The notes beneath the pieces are model-generated. The model saw only the letters and a program-made list of their open reading frames with translations, did not search any database and was not told the origin of the DNA. Of a stretch of DNA of 64,000 nucleotides, positions 9,185 through 17,750 are shown in pieces. The first letter of the stretch is position 1, and every line of letters starts with the position of its first letter. Both the position numbers and the translations under genes were made by a program. Source of the stretch: Gluconobacter japonicus (lineage in GTDB: Bacteria; Pseudomonadota; Alphaproteobacteria; Acetobacterales; Acetobacteraceae); NCBI RefSeq assembly GCF_002723975.1, contig NZ_BEWO01000001.1, forward strand, positions 124,001-188,000. Reading direction: 5' to 3'.

Positions 9185-10198
9185 GTGAAACACGCTCTTG
9201 TGCTCGACGACAACCCGCTACACTTCGACGGAACACGCTATTTCAACCCACCTTCATGGCGTCCAGACACCGCTGGCCCCGTGCGAACACCGGGTCAGCG
9301 CTTCCGAAATATCCTGAAATGGCAGCTCAGCCTGCGTCCCCGCTGGCCCGATGCCCTGCCGCCTCAGACACCCCACACCCTGACTGCTCCCGCGCCCGGT
9401 GAATGCCTCGCAACCTTCATCGGCCATGCCACCGTTCTGCTTCAGTTCGGACGGCAGGGGCGTGAACCATTACGCATCATCACGGACCCGGTGTTTTCAG
9501 AACGCTGTTCCCCCTTCCGCAGTTTCGGTCCCAAACGCGTCCGCCCACCCGGCATTCCTCTGGAAGCCCTTCCACCCATCGACATGATCCTGGTGTCGCA
9601 CTGCCACTACGATCATATGGATCTGCCAACCCTGCGGGTTCTGGCGGCAAAGAACGACGCAGTGTGCATTTCCCTGTCAGGCAATCGTAGACATCTGGAA
9701 AAGGCCGGACTTCCCCGCATCGTCGAACTCGACTGGTGGGAAGGCACACAGGCTGAAGGTGCGCGAATCACGGCAACCCCAGCCCTGCATGGGAGCGCCC
9801 GCACACCGTTCGACCAGAACATGGCGCTTTGGGGCGGCTTTATGATCGAAGCCGAAGGTAAAAAAGCCTTCTTCGCTGGCGATACTGCCTGGGGCAGACA
9901 TTTCGACGCCATCCATCGGCGCTGGAACACCATGGATCTCGCCATCCTCCCCATCGGCGCCTATGAACCGCGCAATTTCATGCGCCGTGTTCATATGAAC
10001 CCGGAAGAAGCCGTGATGGCATTCGACACCCTCACGCCGGATCAGGCCATCGCTATCCATTTCGGAACTTTCCAGCTCACGGATGAAGCCATTCTGGAAC
10101 CTGCCGCACGACTGGAAATCGCTTCCCAGGATCGTCCAAGACGCTTCAAAGCGCTGGAAAATGGCGAGACCCTTACCCTTCCGTCACCAAGCCGCTAA
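9185..10198 (+). CDS. Metallo-beta-lactamase-fold hydrolase (RomA/NAPE-PLD-like)
   Basis: A 337-residue protein of the metallo-beta-lactamase superfamily. It shows the zinc ligand motif SHCHYDHMD, the earlier FIGHATVLLQ and ITDPVFSER strands, then FFAGDTAWG and a late IHFGTF histidine. This arrangement is that of the RomA / N-acyl-phosphatidylethanolamine phospholipase D-like branch (Lactamase_B_2), often described as outer-membrane-linked in bacteria. No signal peptide is obvious. The start is a GTG at 9185 with a weak ribosome site. The true substrate is unknown; a phosphodiester of a lipid is one possibility by analogy. Confidence 0.8.
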   Translation: MKHALVLDDNPLHFDGTRYFNPPSWRPDTAGPVRTPGQRFRNILKWQLSLRPRWPDALPPQTPHTLTAPAPGECLATFIGHATVLLQFGRQGREPLRIITDPVFSERCSPFRSFGPKRVRPPGIPLEALPPIDMILVSHCHYDHMDLPTLRVLAAKNDAVCISLSGNRRHLEKAGLPRIVELDWWEGTQAEGARITATPALHGSARTPFDQNMALWGGFMIEAEGKKAFFAGDTAWGRHFDAIHRRWNTMDLAILPIGAYEPRNFMRRVHMNPEEAVMAFDTLTPDQAIAIHFGTFQLTDEAILEPAARLEIASQDRPRRFKALENGETLTLPSPSR

Positions 10199-10234
10199 CC
10201 TAGGGCCACATTGTCCCCTCTGGTGGAAACCGTC

Positions 10235-10738
10235 ATGAACGCACAGACCGTCAACTTCACTCCCGAACAGATTACCGCCCTGTTCATTGACGCCGCCCGT
10301 GAGGGTGACACAGACCTGCTGACCCAGTTCCTTGATGCAGGAATGGCCATCGACACGCCTGACAGCCGCGGTTACACGGCCCTGATCGTGTCCACCTATA
10401 ACGGACATATGGAAGCGGCCCGACTGCTGCTTCAGCGAAATGCCAATACAGAAGCCACCGATCTCAAAGGCGCAACAGCCCTTTCAGGCGTTGCATTCAA
10501 GGGGCTGACGGACATCGCCAAAATCCTGATCGATCACGGAGCACAGGTCGATCATGCCAATTTCTCAGGCCGTACCCCGCTCATGTTTGCCATCATGTTC
10601 GGCCGGGAAGACATGGCGCGCCTTCTTCTCAACGCGGGCGCCAACCCCGATCATCGCGATGTGGACGGCGTCTCTGCGCGTGATCTGGCCGAACGCCAGA
10701 ATCTGACAGGTCTTTTCACTGAAAGAACAGGCGCATGA
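10235..10738 (+). CDS. Ankyrin-repeat protein
   Basis: A 167-residue protein made almost wholly of four to five ankyrin repeats, for example DSRGYTALIVSTYNGHMEAA, DLKGATALSGVAFKGLTDIA and NFSGRTPLMFAIMFGREDMA. Ankyrin repeats bind other proteins; no enzymatic domain or signal peptide is seen. I chose the ATG at 10235 because GGTGGAAA lies just upstream; an in-frame TTG at 10211 would add eight residues. The stop overlaps the hisC start (ATGA), so the two genes are probably translationally coupled, although no functional link is evident. Confidence 0.85.
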   Translation: MNAQTVNFTPEQITALFIDAAREGDTDLLTQFLDAGMAIDTPDSRGYTALIVSTYNGHMEAARLLLQRNANTEATDLKGATALSGVAFKGLTDIAKILIDHGAQVDHANFSGRTPLMFAIMFGREDMARLLLNAGANPDHRDVDGVSARDLAERQNLTGLFTERTGA

Positions 10739-11805
10739 GCCGTTTCTGGAACCGTCGCGTCCACGATCTTGATCCCTACGTTCCCGGCGAACAGCCGAAA
10801 CTTACGAATCTGCTCAAACTCAATACCAACGAGTCCCCCTACGGACCCAGCCCGAAAGTGCTGGAGGCGATCCGCGCCTCAGCGACAGACACGCTGCGCC
10901 TGTATCCGGACCCGACAGCAACGGCCCTGCGCGAAAGCATTGCCGAACGTTTTGATGTGTCGGCAGAGTGTGTTTTCGTGGGCAACGGCTCAGACGAAGT
11001 GCTGGCTCACGCCTTCCGTGCCCTGTTCCACGACGACGCGCCTCTCTATTTTTCAGACGTCACATACGGCTTTTACCCCGTCTATTGCGGCCTGTTCGAA
11101 CAGCCTTTCAAACAGTTTCCGCTGAATGACGACTATGAGATCAACATCGACGCCTATGACGGCCCATGTGGCGGCGTAGTTGTTGCAAATCCCAATGCCA
11201 ATACGGGCCTGGCCCTCTCGCTCGAGCAGATCGAAACACTGGCCCTGCGCCACCCGGACAGAACCGTCATCATCGACGAAGCCTATGTGGATTTCGGCGC
11301 CGAGTCGGCCATCCCCCTCACAAAGCGCCATGACAACCTTCTGGTGGTGCAAACGCTGTCCAAATCCTACGCACTGGCAGGGCTGCGGGTTGGCTTTGCC
11401 ATCGGCTCCCCGGAACTGATCGAAGGACTGATCCGGGTTAAGGACAGCTTCAACTCATACCCCCTGTCCCGCCCGGCGCAGGAAGGTGCGATCGCGGCCA
11501 TCAGGGATACGGACTGGCTCGCGGACATTACACGCAGGGTCATGGCCAGCCGCGCAACCCTTGTTCCAGAACTCGAAAATCTCGGCTTCCAAGTCCTGCC
11601 ATCCTGTGCCAACTTCGTTCTCATGCGTCATCCGGCGCATCCGGCCGGTTCGGTCGCCGCCGCCCTGCGCGAGCGCTCGATCCTGGTACGGCATCTTTCA
11701 ACCCCGCGTATCCAGAACTGGCTACGCGTCACGATCGGAACTGACGAGGCCTGCACACGCCTGATTGACGCCCTTCGGGCCATCATTCTGAGCAACCGAT
11801 CCTGA
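10735..11805 (+). CDS. hisC: Histidinol-phosphate aminotransferase
   Basis: A PLP-dependent class I/II aminotransferase of 356 residues that converts imidazole-acetol phosphate plus glutamate to histidinol phosphate in histidine synthesis. Typical features are LLKLNTNESPYGPSP at the N-terminus, the PLP-binding lysine in TLSKSYALAGLRVGF, IIDEAYVDF, and the C-terminal LRVTIGT with its arginine. It is separated from any other his gene in this window. Some HisC proteins also act on aromatic amino acids, so a broader role cannot be excluded. It follows the ankyrin gene with a four-base overlap and ends before a pair of hairpins. Confidence 0.93.
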   Translation: MSRFWNRRVHDLDPYVPGEQPKLTNLLKLNTNESPYGPSPKVLEAIRASATDTLRLYPDPTATALRESIAERFDVSAECVFVGNGSDEVLAHAFRALFHDDAPLYFSDVTYGFYPVYCGLFEQPFKQFPLNDDYEINIDAYDGPCGGVVVANPNANTGLALSLEQIETLALRHPDRTVIIDEAYVDFGAESAIPLTKRHDNLLVVQTLSKSYALAGLRVGFAIGSPELIEGLIRVKDSFNSYPLSRPAQEGAIAAIRDTDWLADITRRVMASRATLVPELENLGFQVLPSCANFVLMRHPAHPAGSVAAALRERSILVRHLSTPRIQNWLRVTIGTDEACTRLIDALRAIILSNRS

Positions 11806-11814
11806 ACCAAGCCT

Positions 11815-11832
11815 GGGCGGACTGATCCGCCC
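11815..11832 (+). terminator. Hairpin after hisC
   Basis: A perfect 7-bp GC-rich stem (gggcgga with tccgccc) and a 4-base loop lie 10 bases after the hisC stop. There is no U-tract, so by itself it is a weak candidate terminator. A second hairpin follows at 11861. Confidence 0.5.
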
Positions 11833-11860
11833 TCACGATCATGACCTCCCAGAGGCCAAC

Positions 11861-11880
11861 CGGTGCACCCTCGTGCACCG
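11861..11880 (+). terminator. Second hairpin after hisC
   Basis: Arms cggtgcac (11861-11868) and gtgcaccg (11873-11880) form a perfect 8-bp stem with a 4-base loop. The following bases (ttctgcatttct) are moderately T-rich. It probably acts with the hairpin at 11815 to end the ankyrin-hisC transcript. Confidence 0.55.
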
Positions 11881-11937
11881 TTCTGCATTTCTGACAAATG
11901 CGGAGGCTTCTGGCATTTCGTGCTGAAAGACCAAGAC

Positions 11938-12222
11938 ATGCGCGCATTCCACGGACAAATGTCCGACAACCAGCCTATCCGCCGCAATCAGGCCGAAAAG
12001 GAAAAGCAGCTTCGGGACCTCAAGGAGACGCTTGCGTCCATGAAGTCCCATACCTCACCGGCTCTCAAGGAGAGCGTCCAGCGCCGCATCAAGGAACTGG
12101 AAACAGAACTCCGTGCCGCTGCCCGCGAGAAAGCGACCCGTGACGCCAATCGGAGCGAGCAGCCGCAGGATCAGCAGCGCCAGCGCCGTGCGCCGCGCCG
12201 GAACACCATCCGCTCCATGTGA
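11938..12222 (+). CDS. Small basic coiled-coil protein
   Basis: An unrecognised protein of about 94 residues. After MSDNQPIRRNQ comes a charged helical stretch with heptad-like spacing (EKEKQLRDLKETLASMKSHT through IKELETELRAAAREKAT). The tail is rich in Gln, Arg and Pro. No signal peptide or membrane segment is seen. The start is uncertain: ATG at 11938 or 11959 are both possible, and neither has a strong ribosome site. An upstream GTG at 11863 lies in the terminator hairpin and is unlikely. The coiled coil suggests a structural or partner-binding role; nothing more can be said. Confidence 0.6.
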   Translation: MRAFHGQMSDNQPIRRNQAEKEKQLRDLKETLASMKSHTSPALKESVQRRIKELETELRAAAREKATRDANRSEQPQDQQRQRRAPRRNTIRSM

Positions 12223-12249
12223 GGATGATTGGAGCCGGGCTTGTGTCGA

Positions 12250-13041
12250 TTACTGACCCGCCCGGTTCCACGCCTCGCCCATGCAGCGAAGCCGGATCGG
12301 GTGCATGCCATCCGTTTCCGTCAGAACATAAAACGCCGAATAGCTTCCGCTAGGACGTCCCGAACGCGACTTGAGAAAATTGAAAACACTTCGATCAGCC
12401 GTCATCCGTGTCTGGTCCCCAGCCAAAGGCTGATTCCAGAGGTCGAGAACCTCCGGCACCCGGGTTCGATCAATCATCAGACAGTTCGGATCAACAAACC
12501 CCCCATACGCCTCACGAAACAGACCGCCACCCAACCCAATGGATTCCCATTGGTCTTCACAGACGGGTTTCAGCGTTCGAGGATGAACGAACCATCGCCC
12601 CGACCACGCCCAGTCATGCCCTTCAATCGCCTCCAGCAGGGAGTGAAGATGGTCAGGAGCCCACCAGTTATCATCGTCCAGATAGGCAATACGGGGTGCA
12701 TTGGAGAGTTGGCTCAGCACACTGCGCAAGACGCCACCGTCCCACGCCTTCCCGAAACCACCATGCCGTTCGGATGTAGAATACCCCGGCCATAAAACCT
12801 GTACGGTCCATCCTTCCGGCCTACCCTGACAGACTTGCTCCAGCATGTCCTGCGCCCCGTCTGGAGGAGCGACATCCACCCCAATCATGATCTGAACACG
12901 CAGATGCCCCATCTGGGCAAATACAGAGTCCAACGCATTTTTCAGGGTGGGTCTCAGCAGGCTGGGGATGACCACCGCGACATCAAAAGGACGCTGATCG
13001 GGCTGACCATCGTCAGCAAAAATGTGAAGTCCAGGACGCAT
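12250..13041 (-). CDS. Glycosyltransferase family 2-like protein
   Basis: A 263-residue protein with a GT-A type nucleotide-sugar fold. FDVAVVIPSLLRPTLKNAL near residue 20 matches the first strand of family 2 transferases, and IAYLDDDNWWAPDHL near residue 140 contains a DDD that would bind metal and the sugar nucleotide. GGGLFREAYGGF and the late tryptophan-rich part complete the domain. No membrane segment is evident, so it is probably cytoplasmic. Acceptor and donor are unknown, and no other polysaccharide gene is adjacent. It lies 19 bases downstream of the HNH gene. Confidence 0.65.
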   Translation of the reverse strand: MRPGLHIFADDGQPDQRPFDVAVVIPSLLRPTLKNALDSVFAQMGHLRVQIMIGVDVAPPDGAQDMLEQVCQGRPEGWTVQVLWPGYSTSERHGGFGKAWDGGVLRSVLSQLSNAPRIAYLDDDNWWAPDHLHSLLEAIEGHDWAWSGRWFVHPRTLKPVCEDQWESIGLGGGLFREAYGGFVDPNCLMIDRTRVPEVLDLWNQPLAGDQTRMTADRSVFNFLKSRSGRPSGSYSAFYVLTETDGMHPIRLRCMGEAWNRAGQ

Positions 13042-13060
13042 GCCTCAAGACTACGAAACG

Positions 13061-13426
13061 TCAGGCCATCCGTCCACGGCGCGGCCCGCGCTTGGAAGCT
13101 GCTCGTCGTGTAGGAGCATGAAAATCAGCGGGCTTCCGACTTATCCATGACAGAAATGGTGCAAGCACTGCCTCCTGACGCAGGGCTTCAGGTTCATTTA
13201 GACGAACGGCCAGTTCCACTTCGCTAAAATGCGCGTGAATAGCATTGTGACAGACCTGATGCAGTCGAACTGTTTCCGCCTGAGCGCCGCCCTTCAGCTT
13301 TGGTATGAGATGATGACATGAAGACCGCGCCGTCGACGGAATAAGTCTTCCACACAGCCCACAGCAGACACCATCATACGCGCCCGGCGGCTCCAACCGT
13401 TTTTCAAATGCTCGGTTTCTTCCCAT
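13061..13426 (-). CDS. HNH endonuclease domain protein
   Basis: A 121-residue protein with an HNH fold. A zinc-ribbon-like CGLCGRLIP is followed by SCHHLIPKLKGG, then the LHQVCHNAIHAHFSE stretch that carries the asparagine and histidine of the ββα-metal motif. The ATG at 13426 was chosen because MGRNRAFEKR starts the conserved part; a longer frame upstream overlaps the divergent aminopeptidase gene. Stand-alone HNH proteins of this YajD-like kind are common and their target is usually unknown. It has no restriction or toxin partner here and is transcribed towards the glycosyltransferase gene. Confidence 0.75.
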   Translation of the reverse strand: MGRNRAFEKRLEPPGAYDGVCCGLCGRLIPSTARSSCHHLIPKLKGGAQAETVRLHQVCHNAIHAHFSEVELAVRLNEPEALRQEAVLAPFLSWISRKPADFHAPTRRAASKRGPRRGRMA

Positions 13427-13505
13427 GGGCTGTGAGAGTGGGTCCATAGAGAGCGAAGCGCAAGTCTTGGCACCACTCTTGCACTTCCCTTCTCCAACCC
13501 CCACC

Positions 13506-14789
13506 ATGACAGACAGATTTTCCATTGCGAAAGAGCAAGACGTGCCCGTTCCTTCCCCCTTTTCGCACGAACAGCTTCTGGACCGGCTTGGTGAAGTTGC
13601 CGTCCGCGTTGGTCTGAATATCAAGCCTGGGCAGCAGCTTCTCATCACGGCTCCGCTCGATGCAGTGCCACTTGTCCGCCGCGTCACGGAACACGCCTAC
13701 AAGGCTGGCGCTTCCCTCGTCACCACACTGTACGCTGACGATGAAGCTACTCTGGCCCGCTACATCCACGCTTCCGACGATGCTTTCGACACGGCTCCCA
13801 CCTGGCTCGCCAACGGGATCGCCCAGGCATTCCGGGACGGCGCGGCCCGCATGGCCATCACCGGCGCCAACCCGACCCTTCTCGCCGGACAGGACCCGGA
13901 GCGCATTTCCCGGGCCAATCGCGCCAACTCAGCCGCCAATCGTCCGGCCATGGAAATCATCACCCAGTTTGCTGTAAACTGGAACATCATTGCCTGCGCC
14001 ACCCCCGCCTGGGCTGCTCAGGTATTCCCCGACCTGCCCGCAGATGAGGCGCTGACCGCCCTATGGAACGGCATCTTCAAATCATCCCGCGTTGATGTCC
14101 CTGATCCGGTTGCAGACTGGAAGGCCCATAATGCGCGCCTCCATGCCCGCGCCAAATACATGAATGACACGCGGTTCGACGCGCTGCACTTCTCCGGCCC
14201 CGGCACGGATCTGACGGTGGGTCTGGCAGACGGCCACGCATGGGCTGGGGGCTCGGAAGAGGCGCTGAATGGTGTCGTGTGCAACCCGAACATCCCCACA
14301 GAAGAGATTTTCACGACGCCACATCGCTCCCGCGTCAATGGAACGGTGTGCAGCACCAAGCCTCTTTTCCATCAGGGCACCCTGATTGACGATATTTCCG
14401 TCCGCTTCGAAGACGGCCGGATTGTCGAGGCTCACGCCAGCAAGGGCGAGAATGTCCTGCATCGTATTCTGGACACAGATGAAGGTGCCCGTCGCATTGG
14501 AGAGGTGGCCCTCGTGCCGCATTCCTCCCCGATTTCCGCCAGCGGCATTCTCTACAAGAACACCCTGTTTGACGAAAATGCGTCCAGCCATATCGCGCTT
14601 GGGCAGGCTTATACCAAGTGCATGGTCGATATTGAGGGCCTGACGCCGGAACAGCTTCTGGAACGCGGCGTTAATGATTCCCTGATCCATATCGACTGGA
14701 TGATCGGGTCGGACAAGATTGATCTTGATGGTCTCAAGGACGGAACACGCACGCCTCTCATGCGTGCTGGTGAATGGGTGATTTCATGA
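13506..14789 (+). CDS. Aminopeptidase, M29 family (AmpS/thermophilic aminopeptidase type)
   Basis: A 427-residue metallopeptidase that removes N-terminal residues from peptides in the cytoplasm. The M29 hallmarks are PTEEIFTTPHRSRVNGTV near residue 260, a glutamate-bearing GEVALVPHSSPIS, and ENASSHIALGQAY with metal-ligand histidine. The ATG at 13506 is preferred; an in-frame ATG at 13425 would add 27 residues and overlap the start of the HNH gene on the other strand. The stop overlaps the next gene (ATGA), so coupling to the exported protein that follows is likely. Confidence 0.88.
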   Translation: MTDRFSIAKEQDVPVPSPFSHEQLLDRLGEVAVRVGLNIKPGQQLLITAPLDAVPLVRRVTEHAYKAGASLVTTLYADDEATLARYIHASDDAFDTAPTWLANGIAQAFRDGAARMAITGANPTLLAGQDPERISRANRANSAANRPAMEIITQFAVNWNIIACATPAWAAQVFPDLPADEALTALWNGIFKSSRVDVPDPVADWKAHNARLHARAKYMNDTRFDALHFSGPGTDLTVGLADGHAWAGGSEEALNGVVCNPNIPTEEIFTTPHRSRVNGTVCSTKPLFHQGTLIDDISVRFEDGRIVEAHASKGENVLHRILDTDEGARRIGEVALVPHSSPISASGILYKNTLFDENASSHIALGQAYTKCMVDIEGLTPEQLLERGVNDSLIHIDWMIGSDKIDLDGLKDGTRTPLMRAGEWVIS

Positions 14790-15298
14790 TTTTTCGACGC
14801 AGCTTTCTTGCTGTCTTCGCCTTGGCAACAGGGGCTATCACGCCCCTGACTGCATCGGCTCAGGGCGCTCCCAGCCAGACCGAAATTGACGGACAATCCG
14901 GTCAGCAGTCCGCACAGATTCCACCGCAGTTCCGCGCGGACGCAGAACGCGCCATGCGTTATGTATTGCCTGCCGACTTTATGCCCCGCGCGGTTTCGGC
15001 AATCAGCGAGCTTCAGGGACGCAACATCCAACCCCCAAATTCGCAGGGACTTGGACTTCAGGATATGATCGTCCGTGCAAGCCAGGTACCCGGTTTCCCG
15101 GATGTTTTGCGTTCACACGGCTTCACACCGGAAACATTCATTATCGGCATGACAACCTTCGGTATGACACTTGCCGCCAGCAATGGTCAGGTTCCCGCCG
15201 GAATGCCTTCTCCCAATCCTACCAATGTTGCACTGTTCAAAGCCCATCCGGATCAGGTCAACGCCCTGATGCAGGCTATGGGAAACCCACCGCACTGA
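14786..15298 (+). CDS. Exported protein of unknown function
   Basis: A 170-residue protein with a clear Sec signal peptide: MIFRRSFLAVFALATGAITP followed by a probable cleavage after TASAQG near residue 24. The mature part is mostly helical with Gln- and Pro-rich patches, including an IPPQFRADAERAMRYVLP stretch. I do not recognise a family. The ATG at 14786 overlaps the aminopeptidase stop by four bases and is preferred over an upstream in-frame ATG at 14774. A strong terminator follows, so this gene closes the aminopeptidase unit. Confidence 0.75.
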   Translation: MIFRRSFLAVFALATGAITPLTASAQGAPSQTEIDGQSGQQSAQIPPQFRADAERAMRYVLPADFMPRAVSAISELQGRNIQPPNSQGLGLQDMIVRASQVPGFPDVLRSHGFTPETFIIGMTTFGMTLAASNGQVPAGMPSPNPTNVALFKAHPDQVNALMQAMGNPPH

Positions 15299-15306
15299 TA
15301 TTTTCG

Positions 15307-15339
15307 GGCATATCCTTTTGAAAGGGTATGCCTTCTTTT
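15307..15339 (+). terminator. Rho-independent terminator
   Basis: Arms 15307-15317 and 15322-15332 form an 11-bp stem with one G-U pair and a 4-base loop. The tail ttctttt follows at 15333-15339. It ends the aminopeptidase and exported-protein transcript. Confidence 0.85.
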
Positions 15340-15367
15340 CCGGACAGAGCCCTGATAAAACAGCGCC

Positions 15368-15784
15368 ATGCCCGTGATGCTCGATCCTTCTACACTTCCA
15401 TCCGTCAATATTCTTGGCCTGGCCCAGTCTGGAGCCATTCTTCGCGCCGAACGCGAAACTGCGCCCAACGGAATACCAGCCTTCATTACGAAAGAAGGCT
15501 GGAACGAGTTGATTGCAGCCCATGCTGATAATCATACGGCGCCTCATACAGTCGTGCTTCCTGCGCTTGAGAAAGCCGTTGCCCGTATTCTGTCCCACGC
15601 TGCCGAATCAGCTCAGAGTGAAGGGAAGACTGCTCCTGTCATCAGTCTGGAAAGCGACCTTTTCCAAAGTGATTCCACCCTTATTCTGGCTTTTGTCCGG
15701 GATGAAACCCACCCTGTTGCCTGCGCTTTGATAGGTACTGCAGGCCACCTGGTTGATATGCTTAGGGGCGACGGATCAATTTAA
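15368..15784 (+). CDS. Hypothetical protein
   Basis: An unrecognised 138-residue protein without signal peptide or membrane segment. The N-terminus (MPVMLDPSTLPSVNILGLAQ) is followed by an alpha-beta pattern, including VISLESDLFQSDSTLILAFV and a hydrophobic tail region ACALIGTAGHLVDML. Its last nine bases overlap the convergent fliJ-like gene. Position next to fliJ and fliI might hint at a flagellar link, but the strand is opposite and there is no further support. Confidence 0.6.
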   Translation: MPVMLDPSTLPSVNILGLAQSGAILRAERETAPNGIPAFITKEGWNELIAAHADNHTAPHTVVLPALEKAVARILSHAAESAQSEGKTAPVISLESDLFQSDSTLILAFVRDETHPVACALIGTAGHLVDMLRGDGSI

Positions 15785-16201
15785 AGTTCTCTGCCGTAGC
15801 GCCAACTCATCCAGAACGGCCTGTTCTTTACGAAGATGCTGCTGCTGAATTTCGACCCGCTGCTTCTCTTCCAGCTTTTCCACGGCCTTCAGGGCTGCCT
15901 GTGCCATCAGAAGAGCTGACCGGATGCAATCCCTGTCCATGGCAGCCTGCCGACATTTTTCCTGAGCATCAGAAATGGCCTGCTGCCCGACAGGGAGCCA
16001 ACGACTGAATGCTTCCACTGCTCCATCGTCAGCCGCTGGATCAGAAGCCAGCTTTTGCTCCGTCAGAAGGTGCTGGTGCTTCTGTCCCAGAAGCGTTTCT
16101 GCGGCTGCCTCGCGGGCAACAGCCTCTCCAAAAGCCTTTTCCACATCTGCCAGTTCATGGCGTCTCAGGCGACGAAGAGCCTCAAGCGGCATCTGCCTCA
16201 T
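15776..16201 (-). CDS. fliJ: FliJ-like flagellar coiled-coil protein
   Basis: A 141-residue, highly charged and almost wholly helical protein, predicted as a long coiled coil (for example ADVEKAFGEAVAREAAAETL and AALKAVEKLEEKQRVEIQQQ). FliJ is the soluble stalk-like component that works with the FliI ATPase in flagellar type III export, and it normally has this length and composition. The call rests on this and on its place 20 bases downstream of fliI on the same strand. Sequence conservation in FliJ is low, so the assignment is by context more than by motif. Confidence 0.7.
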   Translation of the reverse strand: MRQMPLEALRRLRRHELADVEKAFGEAVAREAAAETLLGQKHQHLLTEQKLASDPAADDGAVEAFSRWLPVGQQAISDAQEKCRQAAMDRDCIRSALLMAQAALKAVEKLEEKQRVEIQQQHLRKEQAVLDELALRQRTLN

Positions 16202-16221
16202 TATCTTTTCTCCGATAGCGG

Positions 16222-17598
16222 TCAGGCTGCGGAAGCCATGATGGTTCCAAGCTGCTCAAAGGCCTCCAGGCACCTTGAGCGTTCATTTTTTCCCTGAGAC
16301 AGAAACGCATCCAGTTGAGGCATCAGGCGAATAGCCTCATCCACGTCTTTCTCTGTCCCGGATTTGTAAGCACCCAGCCGGATCATATCGGCCATGCGTT
16401 CATAGGTTGCCATGATCGCCCGCGCCTGGCGGGTTAATCGGTTTTCTTCCGCCGAATTACATCCGGGAACAGCTCGAGACAGGGAGCGAAGAACGTCGAT
16501 TGCCGGATACCGCCCCTGCTCTCCGATCTTCCGATCAAGAATGATATGACCATCGAGAATGCCGCGCACAGCATCAGCAACCGGCTCGTTATGGTCATCC
16601 CCCTCCACCAGGACCGTGAACAGAGCCGTAATCATGCCCTGCCCGGGATAGCCCGGCCCCGCCCGCTCCAGCAATTTCGGTAATTCGGCAAAAACAGAAG
16701 GTGGGTAACCCCGTGTCGCGGGGGGTTCTCCGGCTGACAAACCGATTTCGCGCAAAGCCATGCAATAGCGGGTTACGCTGTCCATCAGAAGCAGAACCGA
16801 TTTGCCCTGATCACGAAAATACTCGGCGATGGCCATGGCAGAAACAGCTGCATCACGGCGCATCAAGGGAGGCGTGTCCGATGTCGCAATGACAACGACG
16901 CTCCGTGCAAGCCCTTCCGGACCAAGGTCGTCTTCGATGAATTCCCGGACTTCTCGGCCTCGCTCTCCCACGAGTGCAATGACCGCGACATCAAAGTCCG
17001 CGCCTCGGACCAGCATAGACAATAGCGTTGATTTACCAACACCAGATCCTGCAAACAGGCCTAACCTTTGCCCGCGCCGACATGTTGTAAATGCATCAAG
17101 CGCCCTGACCCCCAGATCAATTCTGTCTCCAAGTCTGGCGCGGGTCGCAGCATTTGGGGGCGAACTGAGTACCGGCTGCTGAGTCAGGGCAGGAATCAGG
17201 GGTCCCTTGCCGTCCATCGGTACACCAAGCGGATCAATAACACGCCCCAACCAGCTCTCATTCACGCCAAGAGAGGCACAGGACTGTCCACTTAGAGGAA
17301 TCTGTGCCTCACAACCGGGTCCAATACCTTCAAGGCTTCCAAACGCCATCACTCTGGCTTGCGCCTCATGAAACCCTACAACCTCTGACTGTATGGTGCT
17401 TCCAGAACGTGCATGAATTACGATTCGATCCCCGATTGAAACGAGTCCTTCCAGACCACGGATTGTCACACACAGACCTGTCACGTCCTGAACGGTTCCC
17501 ACTGCACCGTCAGGTTGCAAATTAGCCACCTTCTCCAGAAGCTTCTCAAGGAAACTTGGAGACGAGTATTTCCGCTGTTTTTCCGTGGCTTCTGGCAT
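16222..17598 (-). CDS. fliI: Flagellum-specific ATP synthase FliI
   Basis: The 458-residue ATPase of the flagellar type III export apparatus, related to the F1 beta subunit. The Walker A motif GLFAGSGVGKSTLLS is near residue 185, followed by ALVGERGREVREF and the Walker B region SVLLLMDSVTRY. GEPPATRGYPPSVFAELPKL is the family-typical stretch. It acts on the cytoplasmic face of the flagellar base. It is followed by the fliJ-like gene and diverges from ctrA, with a shared 152-base upstream region; CtrA controls flagellar genes in other alphaproteobacteria. Confidence 0.95.
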   Translation of the reverse strand: MPEATEKQRKYSSPSFLEKLLEKVANLQPDGAVGTVQDVTGLCVTIRGLEGLVSIGDRIVIHARSGSTIQSEVVGFHEAQARVMAFGSLEGIGPGCEAQIPLSGQSCASLGVNESWLGRVIDPLGVPMDGKGPLIPALTQQPVLSSPPNAATRARLGDRIDLGVRALDAFTTCRRGQRLGLFAGSGVGKSTLLSMLVRGADFDVAVIALVGERGREVREFIEDDLGPEGLARSVVVIATSDTPPLMRRDAAVSAMAIAEYFRDQGKSVLLLMDSVTRYCMALREIGLSAGEPPATRGYPPSVFAELPKLLERAGPGYPGQGMITALFTVLVEGDDHNEPVADAVRGILDGHIILDRKIGEQGRYPAIDVLRSLSRAVPGCNSAEENRLTRQARAIMATYERMADMIRLGAYKSGTEKDVDEAIRLMPQLDAFLSQGKNERSRCLEAFEQLGTIMASAA

Positions 17599-17622
17599 CT
17601 TTAGAACGCTAAGCTGAAAGGG

Positions 17623-17637
17623 TTAACAAAAGTTGAA
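17623..17637. promoter_or_regulatory. Possible CtrA box in the fliI-ctrA intergenic region
   Basis: TTAA at 17623, seven bases, then TGAA at 17634. This is one mismatch from the TTAA-N7-TTAA consensus for CtrA binding known from Caulobacter. It lies 25 bases before the fliI start and 114 bases before ctrA. The motif is short and such near-matches occur by chance, so this is suggestive only. Confidence 0.3.
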
Positions 17638-17750
17638 GCCGCATTGCCACATGACGGAATAATGAAAAATTTACGATTTTCCGTTTCTATCTATCGACAT
17701 TTACAACCTTGGGTAGTAACCATTGCTTTACCAATCCTGGAGTTGAAAAC

